DNA from: Candidatus Nanoarchaeia archaeon
GTDB lineage: Archaea; Nanobdellota; Nanobdellia; SCGC-AAA011-G17; JAFCDX01
Reading direction: 5' to 3'
Assembly: GCA_028716945.1 (NCBI GenBank)
Contig: JAQUOT010000001.1
Span: 123,927-187,926, forward strand
Length of the DNA: 64,000 bases
A program made the translations under genes and the position numbers. Below, piece after piece: positions 37,601-44,775 of the stretch. Position 1 is the first letter of the stretch. The number at the start of each line of letters is the position of its first letter. The notes under the pieces are model-generated. The model saw only the letters and a program-made list of their open reading frames with translations. It was not told the origin of the DNA and did not search any database.

Positions 37601-37766
37601 AAAATATGAAATTCCTTTAGATACTGTTCCAAGTTTAGTTGTTGCCGGAAAAGATAATTATTGGAAAAAAACAGTAACTTATGGTACTAAGGGCGAAAGA
37701 AGTGATTTAATTAAACCTGCAGAAGTAAAAGCGGCAGTTCAAGAAAAAATAGTAGCTTATGTTTAA
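34671..37766 (+). CDS. nrdD: Anaerobic (class III) ribonucleoside-triphosphate reductase with fused thioredoxin-like domain
   Basis: 1031 residues. Residues 3-100 are an ATP-cone (LIKRDRRIYDYKPLKIEEAIR) and about 120-205 a second cone-like segment. The core runs to about 920, with FSRGGQTLFIDFNI, the cysteine-thiyl region AQCCRLKEK, a Cys4 zinc site (CDVCG...CITDSC) and the glycyl radical Gly879 in TRVVGYYSRVP. Residues 924-1031 add a thioredoxin-like fold with CHTC (Cys935/Cys938) and DTVPSLVV with the cis-Pro. The usual length is about 700-780. It reduces NTPs anaerobically after activation by NrdG; the fused redoxin likely supplies electrons. Confidence 0.93.
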   Translation: MVDHLIKRDRRIYDYKPLKIEEAIRKAVKAITLKDKLAQAEKIIKEIYEATTQRIEAKYDGKIIPKQTDIEELVINTAKEIGYDNVSDAYKKYRNERTEARETLALITQQGTNTTDTALLIESDSKEEIGTWNRERIVEQLLIETDLSRELAVKIAKKTENAVINLYKAGIRRFRTKTIRGIVDMCLFEEGLEDQELKQEFIGMPSRDLERLIFSKSMENSNVSSNNPEAVNLGIAENSLKIWGLRNVYTKEIADAHRKGTIHIHDLGYIDRAYCSAHSVEYEKKYGLGKVLANLESKSNPPNSAVILNQHIQTFLASMQAHYAGALGFGFLNILYASLLNRPVEIIYGKLNGQDWSLEKRDLEKLVAQGEITLDPKDKKKKYFEKTSEKRELRDLSEKEYEQIAQNLIFASSQNAFSRGGQTLFIDFNIHTEVPKYMKRVPAIGPGGKYMVRLPDGTIESVKDIPRFENKEDLNDQRIGDADDSKLEGKLKEGHILTYGDFEETAQKFAKSMIKIWEKGDKDGRPFHFPKCDLHVNDNSFNDPKQLEIINYATEVAAKNGSIYFMFDRGQEAVLAQCCRLKEKITDHSMLKYPEKLRFCGFQNITVNLAQAAYKGKTLEGTLKEIDDAMDLALKAHHQKAEFMQKLLDTDGSPMRNLGKPSDDGSPYIDLKKSTYIIGNIGLNETVQTITGKQLHESEEAYNMGLQIIAHMYKNIQEFKEKTGLKFTLEETPAESATRRLAKIDLKYFYEEAKKVVKGTEQDPYYTNSIHFAPEAEMGITDRIVGQSKFHDMIESGAIIHAYIGEQRPDKEVIKQIVRDTLEKTRCSQLVFSPTYTECDVCGTVMPGKKELCITDSCSNHHTETLNKDTLAEVTRVVGYYSRVPKWNGSQQLIQKARRDAQEFYAGKQGIDMSWLYNPNGHEKLTIYQFGKEGCHTCKNLEDNVHKVLTDLQLDENVDYKVLHLNKLNPEDIALAAKYEIPLDTVPSLVVAGKDNYWKKTVTYGTKGERSDLIKPAEVKAAVQEKIVAYV

Positions 37767-38514
37767 AATGAATTTTGGGGGTTATCTTGGAGAGAGTACG
37801 ATTGATTATCCTGGAAAATTAGGTCCAGTATTATTCAGTTCTGGTTGTAATTACAAATGTCCTGCCTGTCATAACCCAGAATTAATTAATAAAAATTTGA
37901 TTTTAAATAAAGAATATATTACAACTTTTATGAATATGATAAAATTAAGAAAAGATTGGTATTCTGGAATTACAATTTCTGGTGGGGAACCAACAATCCA
38001 GCATACTTTAAAATATTTTTTAATGGATTTAAAAAAAGAGTTAGGTTTACCAATAAAACTAGATACAAATGGTTCAGATTGTATGGTTTTAGGAGAATTA
38101 TTAGAAAATAAATTAGTAGATTATGTTTCTTTAGATGTAAAAGGTCCAGCACATCTTTATGCAGACTTAATCGGAAGAGAACATTTTGATACTAGAACTG
38201 GAATAGAAAAATCCATTTCAATTGTTACTCAATTTCCAAATTATGAATTCAGAACAACAATAGTTCCTGTAGTAAGAAGAAATGGAGAAATTAGTTTTTT
38301 AACTCCAGAAGAAATTAGAAGCACAGCAGAACTGATAGATTCTTGTATCTTTTCAAATGATAGAGAACATAAATACTTTTTACAAAAATTTATTCCTGCT
38401 AAAACAGGTTTATTGGATAAAAGACTTGGAGAATTTCCTGAAACACCAGAAAAATTAATGCAAGAGTGTTATGAAGCAGCTAAAGAAATACTACCTGACT
38501 GTAAGATAAGATAA
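37759..38514 (+). CDS. nrdG: Anaerobic ribonucleotide reductase activating enzyme
   Basis: About 251 residues. The radical SAM site is SGCNYKCPACHNPELI (CxxxCxxC), preceded by GGYLGESTIDYPGKLGPV as in NrdG/PflA-like activases, and GITISGGEPT supplies the GGE SAM-binding motif. It makes the glycyl radical on NrdD Gly879. The ATG at 37759 overlaps the end of nrdD by 8 bp; the internal ATG at 37768 is an equally plausible start. Confidence 0.92.
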   Translation: MFKMNFGGYLGESTIDYPGKLGPVLFSSGCNYKCPACHNPELINKNLILNKEYITTFMNMIKLRKDWYSGITISGGEPTIQHTLKYFLMDLKKELGLPIKLDTNGSDCMVLGELLENKLVDYVSLDVKGPAHLYADLIGREHFDTRTGIEKSISIVTQFPNYEFRTTIVPVVRRNGEISFLTPEEIRSTAELIDSCIFSNDREHKYFLQKFIPAKTGLLDKRLGEFPETPEKLMQECYEAAKEILPDCKIR

Positions 38515-38553
38515 AAAATACATAATTAATTATACAATTTATATTACAACAAT

Positions 38554-38565
38554 GTTTATATAAAG
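38554..38565 (+). promoter_or_regulatory. TATA box of the dcd-thyA-like operon
   Basis: GTTTATATAAAG lies 28-39 nt before the ATG at 38593, so the transcript would start close to the GGGGT that precedes ATG. It shows that dcd and the following gene can be expressed apart from nrdRDG. No NrdR-like palindrome is seen nearby. Confidence 0.55.
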
Positions 38566-38592
38566 AATATTCAAAAATGAATTGGGGTTAAA

Positions 38593-39129
38593 ATGATAGG
38601 AACTGAAAAACTTTTGGAATTGGTTAAAAATAACAAATTAGTTGAAAATTTATGTGATAGAGAATTACAAAATCCAGAAGGAGCAGGATTTGATTTAAGA
38701 TTAGGTGAAGTTTACAAAATAAAAGAGGGAGAATCCTTCTTAGGAGAATTTGAAAGGCATACTCCAGAAACAGAATCCATTGCAAAATACGGAAAAGATA
38801 AACAAATTATATTAAAACCAGGAGAATTTGTTCTTGTAAAAACTATAGAAAAAGTTAATTTGCCAATAGATATCGCTGCTATATTCAGACCAAGATCAAC
38901 TTTGCAAAGATCTGGAATTGGTTTGTTTACTGCTACTGCAAATCCAGGTTATTGTGGAGAACTAACTTTTGGAATGTCTAATATGGGAAAAAATGATTTT
39001 AAATTAGAAATGGGAGCAAGAATAGCTCATATATTATTTTTTGAAACAGGAAAAAATATTTCTGCTTACAGGGGCCAATGGCAAGGCGGAAGAGTTTCTA
39101 CAGAAGGAAAAAAGGAAGTGCAGGTTTAA
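38593..39129 (+). CDS. dcd: dCTP deaminase (dUTPase-superfamily)
   Basis: 178 residues. GAGFDLRLGEVYKI, FRPRSTLQRSGIGL, TATANPGYCGELTF and GARIAHILFFE are the Dcd/DUT trimer motifs. The Arg-Ser of RPRST and Glu of GYCGELT fit dCTP deaminase or the bifunctional dCTP deaminase/dUTPase. It makes dUTP or dUMP for thymidylate synthesis by the next gene, which begins at the base after its stop. The wobble SD GGGGT precedes ATG. Confidence 0.88.
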   Translation: MIGTEKLLELVKNNKLVENLCDRELQNPEGAGFDLRLGEVYKIKEGESFLGEFERHTPETESIAKYGKDKQIILKPGEFVLVKTIEKVNLPIDIAAIFRPRSTLQRSGIGLFTATANPGYCGELTFGMSNMGKNDFKLEMGARIAHILFFETGKNISAYRGQWQGGRVSTEGKKEVQV

Positions 39130-40125
39130 ATGGAAGAAAAATTAATTGGAAGAATTCCTACAATAAATATCAAAGCTAGAACAATTGCAGAAGGTTTTTA
39201 CAAAGCAATAATTGCTTGTTATGATCAAGGTATTAGAATTGAAACTCCAAAACACCATCCGGGGGGAAGCTTAGGTTATGATGCTCATATAACTGTAGAA
39301 GTAACTCATCCTTATGAAGAACCTTTAATTTGTACTGGCGGATTAGCCGATACAGATTTGGGAATAATGCAATATATTTTAGAAGTAACTCACGGTATTC
39401 ACAATCATTGGAAAAAAGATCCAAATAATCCAAATGATACAAATTGGGGTTATACTTATAATGAAAGATTTGCTCCACAAATACCTTTTGTATTACAAAG
39501 AATAAAAAAAGATTTTGAAGAAAAAGGTAGAATTTCTGGAAGAGATTATTATTTTATTATATGGGATCCCAAACAAGATGTAATAAAAGAACAAGAAGAC
39601 CCTCCATGTTGGCAAAACGGTCAATTAAGATTTGTTAAAGGTGAAGATGGAAATACTTATTTAAATTATTTAACCATGTGGAGAAGTAGAGATTTAACAA
39701 AAGCTTGGAATGAAAATAATATAGCTCAAAGTAGATTACAAATTCTTCTAGCTAAAAAAATTTCTAATGTATTAGGGATGGAAATAAAAGTAGGTTCTTA
39801 TATTGATACAAGTGATTCATTACATATTTATGGATTATATTTAGATCAAAATCGTTATGACAAACATATACAAAGAATGAAAAAAGAAGGTTTTGATAAA
39901 TTTACTATGACCTTAGAACAATATTTTTGTGGAAAAGAAACAAAATTAAAAAGAATTGTTGGTGCTCAAGAAGATGCAGAAAAGAAAAAATTATGTGGAA
40001 GAAAAGCTTCAGAAGATCAATTAATAGAATTAGGTTACAACTTAGATACATTTGAATATCCTAAAGATTGGGACACCTGGCCAAAAGAATGGGATGAAGT
40101 TCCTGATAAAAACAAATTATTCTAA
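39130..40125 (+). CDS. Thymidylate-synthase-like protein (ThyA family, divergent)
   Basis: 331 residues. The nucleophile region DPPCWQNGQLRFV has Cys160 with the PC...Q pattern of ThyA. MWRSRDLTKAWNENNIAQSRLQ and DTSDSLHIYGLYL match the RSxDxxxGxxxNIAxY and DxHIY motifs that bind dUMP. The C-terminal part (residues 265-331) is unlike bacterial ThyA. The N-terminal ARTIAEGFYKAIIAC and GGSLGYDAHITVEV resemble archaeal ThyA variants. Position directly after dcd supports dUMP to dTMP methylation. It overlaps the convergent C39-like gene by 9 bp. Confidence 0.78.
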   Translation: MEEKLIGRIPTINIKARTIAEGFYKAIIACYDQGIRIETPKHHPGGSLGYDAHITVEVTHPYEEPLICTGGLADTDLGIMQYILEVTHGIHNHWKKDPNNPNDTNWGYTYNERFAPQIPFVLQRIKKDFEEKGRISGRDYYFIIWDPKQDVIKEQEDPPCWQNGQLRFVKGEDGNTYLNYLTMWRSRDLTKAWNENNIAQSRLQILLAKKISNVLGMEIKVGSYIDTSDSLHIYGLYLDQNRYDKHIQRMKKEGFDKFTMTLEQYFCGKETKLKRIVGAQEDAEKKKLCGRKASEDQLIELGYNLDTFEYPKDWDTWPKEWDEVPDKNKLF

Positions 40126-40566
40126 TTTAGATACTAAACCAAATCCACCATCATTTTTATATCTCATTTGATTAGTAAGTTTATATAAATCTAATTCGTG
40201 TATTTTAACATCCATTGGATCAATTACATATAACAAGGGGTCTTTAAAATCTTCTAATAACAAACCATGTCTTCCATCACAATTATTAGGTATACAAACT
40301 AATATATGTTCATCTTTATTTATTTCTAAAAAAGTATCTCTAGAATCATTAGATATTTCATTCCAATTAACATAATAAAATCTAAATCCTTTAGTTTCCA
40401 TAAAATCTTGAACTGGACGCAGATTAAATACTCCTTTTTGCATACAATTTATTCTTCTTGCAATTTCTTTTTGTGTTAAATTAAGATTATGATATTCTAA
40501 AATTGCTTGTAAACATGCAGGAATACAAAAATATGGGTCCTCTTGTTGTTTTAAATTATATTTCAT
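40117..40566 (-). CDS. C39-like papain-fold cysteine peptidase domain protein
   Basis: 149 residues, a bare peptidase_C39-like domain. The N-terminus QQEDPYFCIPACLQAIL has the oxyanion Gln and catalytic Cys14 of C39 enzymes (usual form QxxxxDCGPACL). GRHGLLLEDFKDP gives the His and YVIDPMDV the Asp. There is no signal peptide, transmembrane domain or ATPase, so it is not a bacteriocin exporter. It overlaps the dCMP deaminase gene by 4 bp; the reason for that pairing is unclear. Confidence 0.65.
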   Translation of the reverse strand: MKYNLKQQEDPYFCIPACLQAILEYHNLNLTQKEIARRINCMQKGVFNLRPVQDFMETKGFRFYYVNWNEISNDSRDTFLEINKDEHILVCIPNNCDGRHGLLLEDFKDPLLYVIDPMDVKIHELDLYKLTNQMRYKNDGGFGLVSKLE

Positions 40567-41066
40567 TTTTTTGAAATAATTCTAAGAATTTTAAAATATT
40601 TTTCAATATCAATTTCTAATTGTCTTAATTTAACTCCTGCTTCCCTAAATAATTCTGTAGTTAAAGAATCATGTTCTTGATATGTCTTAGAATGAACAAC
40701 TTCTCCAATTTTATTTCCAGCTATTGCTTTTGCACAAGCAGAACAAGGAAAATATAAAGAATATAGAGTTGTTCCCTCTAAATCTTTTCTTGCAATTTGA
40801 CTCATAGCATTTATTTCTGCATGAGATCCACGACAAACTCCTTTTCCTTTATCATTAAAATCAATTTTATACTTATCTTTCCTACAACCTACATCTAAAC
40901 AATTTCCTATCCCTGGTGGAGCCCCATTATAACCAGAAGCAATTACTCTTTTATCTTTAACAATTAAAGCTCCTGTTTGCAAATGCACGCAACTAGAACG
41001 CGTAGCTCCAACATAAACTTGAAACATAAATAACTCATCCCAACTAGGTCTAAATCTTTTATTCAT
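40563..41066 (-). CDS. dCMP deaminase (ComEB/DCTD family)
   Basis: 167 residues. The zinc site is GSHAEINAM (HAE) with FPCSACAKAI (PCxxC). RPSWDELFMFQVYVGATRSSC and GYNGAPPGIGNC are the deoxycytidylate deaminase N-terminal motifs. It converts dCMP to dUMP, a second route to the thymidylate-synthase-like enzyme encoded convergently at 39130. It overlaps the C39-like gene at its end and diverges from the ferredoxin gene. Confidence 0.9.
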   Translation of the reverse strand: MNKRFRPSWDELFMFQVYVGATRSSCVHLQTGALIVKDKRVIASGYNGAPPGIGNCLDVGCRKDKYKIDFNDKGKGVCRGSHAEINAMSQIARKDLEGTTLYSLYFPCSACAKAIAGNKIGEVVHSKTYQEHDSLTTELFREAGVKLRQLEIDIEKYFKILRIISKK

Positions 41067-41191
41067 ATTTAGAAAAGCTTAATTTTCTTTTATTAATAAT
41101 TCTATAATAGGAATATACTTTTAGACAAGATAAAAATTTATAAAGGGTTTTAAAAAGATAATTTTATAAATCCTAAAAGTCAAATAAAAAC

Positions 41192-41383
41192 ATGGCAGAA
41201 ATAAAAGTAGACACTAACAAATGTATCGGATGTGGAGCTTGTGCTGCTATTTGTGATAATTTTGAGATGAAAGATTTAAAAGGCTCTCAAAAAGCTTTTG
41301 TTAAGAAAGCAAAAGTTGCAAAAATAACTTGTGAAAAAGAAGCAGCAGATACTTGTCCTGTGCAAGCAATTTCTATAAAATAA
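41192..41383 (+). CDS. Single-cluster [4Fe-4S] ferredoxin
   Basis: 63 residues. Cys11, Cys14 and Cys17 with Cys55 (DTCPVQAIS) ligate one [4Fe-4S] cluster. The extra Cys21 and Cys47 match the disulfide pair of Thermotoga/Pyrococcus-type mono-cluster ferredoxins (established for that family). It may donate electrons to the radical SAM enzymes or NrdG (inference). A TATA-like ATTTTATAAATCC lies about 20-30 nt before ATG, giving a leaderless message. It converges with the RuBisCO gene, 2 bp away. Confidence 0.92.
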   Translation: MAEIKVDTNKCIGCGACAAICDNFEMKDLKGSQKAFVKKAKVAKITCEKEAADTCPVQAISIK

Positions 41384-41385
41384 AT

Positions 41386-42633
41386 TTATTTTTTTCTAAA
41401 ATATATAAGAGCTTGTTGTAATGCTTTATGATGTACTGCATATTCTTCCAAAGGAATTCCTTTTATTGTAGCTTCTAAAGCTTGTCTAGCTCCCATTGCA
41501 CCATATTTAGTACCAAGTGGATTCCAATGTATTCCTCCACCCATCTGCATTATAACATCATTTCCAAATAATTTATACAAAGCAGGAATATTTCCAGGAT
41601 GCAATCCTCCTGAAGCAACAGGCATTGTTTTTTTAATTCCATGCATTTCTTGAGTTACAGCTTGTAAAGCATAAGCATTATCCATAACCTCATCTCTTGT
41701 TTCAAACATCTTTCCTACAGAAGTTCCAATATGTAATTGATCACAACCAATTATTCTTGATAATTTTGCAATAACTTTCATACTTATTCCATGATTTTTT
41801 ACTCTGTCTAAAGCAGCATGTCCTGCTCTATGTCCATGAATAACTAAATTATAATTTTTATTTCTTAAAGTTTGTAATCCTGCCCAACCAACAGTTAAAA
41901 TATCAACCATTTGATATTCATTTCCATAATCTTGAACTAATTTAGCACGCTTTAACATATCTTGAGTTTCTGCTGTAACATTAATCATGTAAATTTTCTT
42001 TTCTCCTGTTTCTTTTTCTGCTTTCCATTTTAATTTTAAAGTTTCTTTTAATCTATTCTCAAATCTATTAAATTTTTGATCAACTAAATTTTCATCATCT
42101 TTTACAATATCACAACCACCGAGCCAAGCTTGATAAGCAACATTTGCATGGTCTTTAGGATTTAAACCTATTTTTGGTTTTACTATAGTTCCAATCAAAG
42201 GTCTATTTTTTACTTTTACAATTTTTCTTATACCTTCAATACCATATTTTGGTCCTGGAAAACTATGTGTTATATTTTTTGTAAAATGAACATCAACTAA
42301 TTTTAAAGCTTCAACTTCTTTCATACCAAATATATTTCCTGCAATTCCAGATAAAATTCCAGGCATATTATTTAATTCCCAGAGTTCATTTGGATAAGCA
42401 ATTTTACAAATAGCAGAATTTTTTCCTGTTTTCTTTAAATCATAAACATTTGCAGCTAATTTCATCATATATTTTTTTATTGTGCTTGTTTCAGTCCAAG
42501 TCCCTATAGAAGATTCAGAAGCTATTGCTCCTGCAGCTTCTTTCATATCTTTTTTTGATTCAAAAGAGAATTCACAAACTAAATCATCCTTTTTTGGTTT
42601 GTATTTTGTATTTACATAATCCGAATACTTCAC
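41386..42633 (-). CDS. rbcL: Archaeal ribulose-1,5-bisphosphate carboxylase large subunit (form III-like)
   Basis: 415 residues. The N-terminal domain has SESSIGTWTETST (Glu40/Thr45/Trp46) and GIAGNIFG (Asn100). Active-site residues are Lys152/Lys154 (TIVKPKIGL), the carbamylated Lys178 with Asp180/Glu181 (CDIVKDDE), His268/Arg269, His301, Lys308 of loop 6 (GTSVGKMF) and Ser341 (ASGGLHPGN). All catalytic positions are present, so it is a true RuBisCO, not a RuBisCO-like protein. It starts with GTG, with SD GAGGTG 5 nt upstream. It is third in an operon after R15P isomerase and a HAD phosphatase, forming the AMP route to 3-phosphoglycerate. Confidence 0.95.
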   Translation of the reverse strand: MKYSDYVNTKYKPKKDDLVCEFSFESKKDMKEAAGAIASESSIGTWTETSTIKKYMMKLAANVYDLKKTGKNSAICKIAYPNELWELNNMPGILSGIAGNIFGMKEVEALKLVDVHFTKNITHSFPGPKYGIEGIRKIVKVKNRPLIGTIVKPKIGLNPKDHANVAYQAWLGGCDIVKDDENLVDQKFNRFENRLKETLKLKWKAEKETGEKKIYMINVTAETQDMLKRAKLVQDYGNEYQMVDILTVGWAGLQTLRNKNYNLVIHGHRAGHAALDRVKNHGISMKVIAKLSRIIGCDQLHIGTSVGKMFETRDEVMDNAYALQAVTQEMHGIKKTMPVASGGLHPGNIPALYKLFGNDVIMQMGGGIHWNPLGTKYGAMGARQALEATIKGIPLEEYAVHHKALQQALIYFRKK

Positions 42634-42635
42634 GA

Positions 42636-43283
42636 TTACACCTCTTTTAATATTCCTGGTAAATATACTATAGACTTTATTATTTTATAAGGTTTTTCTT
42701 TTTGTAATTTATCTTTCTTTGTAACTCCTGTTAAAACAGATATAGGTTTTACTTTTGCTCTTCTTGCAGCAATAATATCATAAATACTATCTCCAACATG
42801 AAAAGAAACTTTTTGTTTTAATTTTTGTTGTATTTTTAATATTTCATCTGGGAAAGGTTTAGATCTTTTAACATCTTCTTTACCAATTATTAAATCAAAC
42901 AAATTTTTATCAATTTTTATTGCTTTAAAAAAAGAATTAACTTCTAAATGCGTACAATTAGTTGCAAGGACTAAAGTATAATTTTTTCTCAATGTTTTTA
43001 AAGTTTTTATTACTCCTGGAATTAATTTGGCATCTTTTGCATATTTTTTGGCAACTAAACTCCTATGCATCTTTGCTATATTATCTATAATTTTTTTATT
43101 TAATTTAGGAAATAAAGTTCTAACAACTTCATGGGCTGTTCTTCCATCTAAAAATTTAGATAGTTTAGAATAATCAACATAAGGCAAATTATAAATTTTA
43201 AAAGCATCATTTAAAGCCAACCAATGACTTTTTTTTGCGTGTATTAAGGTTTCATCTAAATCAAAAGAAATAATTGGTTTCAT
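42636..43283 (-). CDS. HAD-superfamily phosphatase (phosphoglycolate-phosphatase-like)
   Basis: 215 residues. ISFDLDETLIH is HAD motif I (DxDxT), LATNCTHLEVN carries motif II and HVGDSIYDIIAARRAKVK motif IV. Between them lies a helical cap (residues about 15-85), as in Gph-like enzymes. The start overlaps the stop of R15P isomerase by ATGA, and RuBisCO follows after 2 nt. Placement suggests it removes 2-phosphoglycolate from RuBisCO oxygenation or a related sugar phosphate; that is inference, and other HAD substrates are possible. Confidence 0.8.
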   Translation of the reverse strand: MKPIISFDLDETLIHAKKSHWLALNDAFKIYNLPYVDYSKLSKFLDGRTAHEVVRTLFPKLNKKIIDNIAKMHRSLVAKKYAKDAKLIPGVIKTLKTLRKNYTLVLATNCTHLEVNSFFKAIKIDKNLFDLIIGKEDVKRSKPFPDEILKIQQKLKQKVSFHVGDSIYDIIAARRAKVKPISVLTGVTKKDKLQKEKPYKIIKSIVYLPGILKEV

Positions 43284-44107
43284 TTTTTGAACATCCAAGG
43301 ATATGCTCTTTGAACTTCATAAATAAAACTTTCTGGTTTGTAAACTCCCAATTCAGAGATTATTGCAGTAATTAAATCTGGATTTATTTTTTCAAAAGCA
43401 GGATTCATAATTGTTATTTGTTTAGGTGCTTTAGGCCATACTTCTTCTCTTGACCTTAATTCTATTTTTTCTTCTGCACCATAAATAGATTCTGGATCAA
43501 ACTTCCAAGAATTTGTACAAATATAAACAGGAACTCCAAATCTTTCTGCGGTTTCACATACTAATTCAGAACCAATTTTATTATAAATTTTTCCAGAAGA
43601 ATCAATTGCATCGGCTCCAAGAAAAACAGCATCGCACTTTTTAATAGCTTGTCTCATTGCACTATCTATAAATTGTGTATTTGGTATTTTTAATTTTAAT
43701 AAATCTAAAGATGTAATTCTTCCTTGAAATAAGGGTCTTGTTTCTGTATTTCTTACAACGAATTTTTTCTTTTCTTGTTTTGCTTTCTTAAAAGTATTGA
43801 TAACAGTTCCAGAATGGCAATGAGTAAACAAAATTGAATTATCTTTTATTAATCTTGAACCATACTCAGCTATTAGCTCTTTTGATTTTTCAAAATGTAC
43901 TAATGCTTTTGAAATATTTTTTGTATCGTTTTTAACAAAGTTTAAAGCGTTTCTTAAACAAGGTTCAGTAGGTCTTAAAGAAACTAGTTTTCTAATTGCA
44001 CTATTTGTTGGATTCATATGATATGCTTTTATTGCAGCAATAGCCACATTTTCTGCACCCTGAATCTTTACCTCTTTTATTGCCTTACAGGTCTGCTCAA
44101 AATTCAT
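43280..44107 (-). CDS. Ribose-1,5-bisphosphate isomerase (eIF2B-like fold)
   Basis: 275 residues. The eIF2B/methylthioribose-1-phosphate-isomerase fold carries THCHSGTV with Cys97 and LGADAID with Asp166. Their 69-residue separation equals that of the catalytic Cys133/Asp202 known in the Thermococcus kodakarensis enzyme. VVRNTETRPLFQGR and NKIGSELVCETAERF bind the sugar phosphate. It converts ribose-1,5-bisphosphate from AMP phosphorylase into ribulose-1,5-bisphosphate, the RuBisCO substrate. It is the first gene of the RuBisCO operon. Confidence 0.93.
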   Translation of the reverse strand: MNFEQTCKAIKEVKIQGAENVAIAAIKAYHMNPTNSAIRKLVSLRPTEPCLRNALNFVKNDTKNISKALVHFEKSKELIAEYGSRLIKDNSILFTHCHSGTVINTFKKAKQEKKKFVVRNTETRPLFQGRITSLDLLKLKIPNTQFIDSAMRQAIKKCDAVFLGADAIDSSGKIYNKIGSELVCETAERFGVPVYICTNSWKFDPESIYGAEEKIELRSREEVWPKAPKQITIMNPAFEKINPDLITAIISELGVYKPESFIYEVQRAYPWMFKK

Positions 44108-44158
44108 TATAATAAATAAAAAGAATTTGCTTAAAAATCTTTCTAATTTATTCTTTTT

Positions 44159-44536
44159 CTATTTAACAAATTCAACCCCTTCTAAATCCTCAAATTCTTT
44201 ATCTCCTGTTAAAAACTTAACATTCCTTGATCTCGCGATGATATATCCAATACAATCTACATAAGATAATTTTCTTTTTTTAAAAGAGACTCTAAATTCA
44301 TTTGCTTTTTTAATAATGTTATCATTGATTTGAATAGTATAATCTATTAATTTATCATAATAATTATCGGCTATTTCTTTTCCATATTTTAAAAACAAAC
44401 CATAATGTAGTTCCATTAAATTTAATTTTGTAGTTATAATACCTATATTTTTTGTATAAGGTTTATAATTTGGATTTCCTTCTATAAGCTCGTATAAAGC
44501 ATAAGTGTCAAAAAAGAAAACTTTTATATTCCCCAT
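44159..44536 (-). CDS. vapC: VapC-type PIN-domain toxin
   Basis: 125 residues. PIN acidic residues are Asp10 (FFFDTYALYEL), Glu42 (LNLMELHYG), Asp94 (SYVDCIGYIIA) and Asp112 (LTGDKEFED), the usual quartet for metal-dependent RNA cleavage. Its start lies inside the end of the AbrB-like gene (13-bp overlap), the standard VapBC order. No truncation is seen, so the module looks functional. Confidence 0.9.
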   Translation of the reverse strand: MGNIKVFFFDTYALYELIEGNPNYKPYTKNIGIITTKLNLMELHYGLFLKYGKEIADNYYDKLIDYTIQINDNIIKKANEFRVSFKKRKLSYVDCIGYIIARSRNVKFLTGDKEFEDLEGVEFVK

Positions 44537-44736
44537 CCTTCTCTCACCATATCTTTAAATTCCTGGCCAGATAACTTTCTTTTTAAGGTTCCAAACATTT
44601 TGCTTAAATCAGCTTCCTTAAATATATCTATTAATATTTTTTCATTTTCTTTTAATCCTTCTTTTTTAATTATTTCCTTAGGTAATATAATCCCCATAGA
44701 ATTTCCCCATTTCCTTATATTTACTTCTATTGCCAT
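44524..44736 (-). CDS. vapB: VapB-type antitoxin (AbrB/SpoVT fold)
   Basis: 70 residues. The N-terminal swapped-hairpin domain reads VNIRKWGNSMGIILPKEIIKK, a classic AbrB/MazE DNA-binding motif, followed by a C-terminal helix that would wrap around VapC. A 20-bp near-palindrome just upstream fits autorepression. Partner of the overlapping PIN toxin. Confidence 0.9.
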   Translation of the reverse strand: MAIEVNIRKWGNSMGIILPKEIIKKEGLKENEKILIDIFKEADLSKMFGTLKRKLSGQEFKDMVREGWGI

Positions 44737-44756
44737 AGTTATACATATGTCTAACT
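44737..44756. promoter_or_regulatory. Palindromic operator of vapBC
   Basis: AGTTATACATATGTCTAACT directly abuts the vapB start codon; 9 of 10 half-site positions are symmetric. A leftward TATA box (GAAAGATTTATATAT on the complement) begins just upstream. This is the expected site for VapB/VapBC binding. Confidence 0.65.
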
Positions 44757-44775
44757 AATATATAAATCTTTCTAA

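Noticed and set aside
37231..37632. Leu/His/Gln-rich antisense frame opposite nrdD
   Set aside because: Low-complexity composition from AT-rich coding DNA on the other strand; no start signal and complete overlap with a well-supported gene.
34671..37766. Possible intein explaining the long NrdD
   Set aside because: The extra length is accounted for by the double ATP-cone start and the C-terminal thioredoxin-like domain; no splice-junction Cys/HN motifs interrupt the core.
41386..42633. Possibility that the RuBisCO is a RuBisCO-like protein
   Set aside because: Carbamylated Lys, the DDE metal ligands, loop-6 Lys and the Glu/Thr/Trp of the N-domain are all present.
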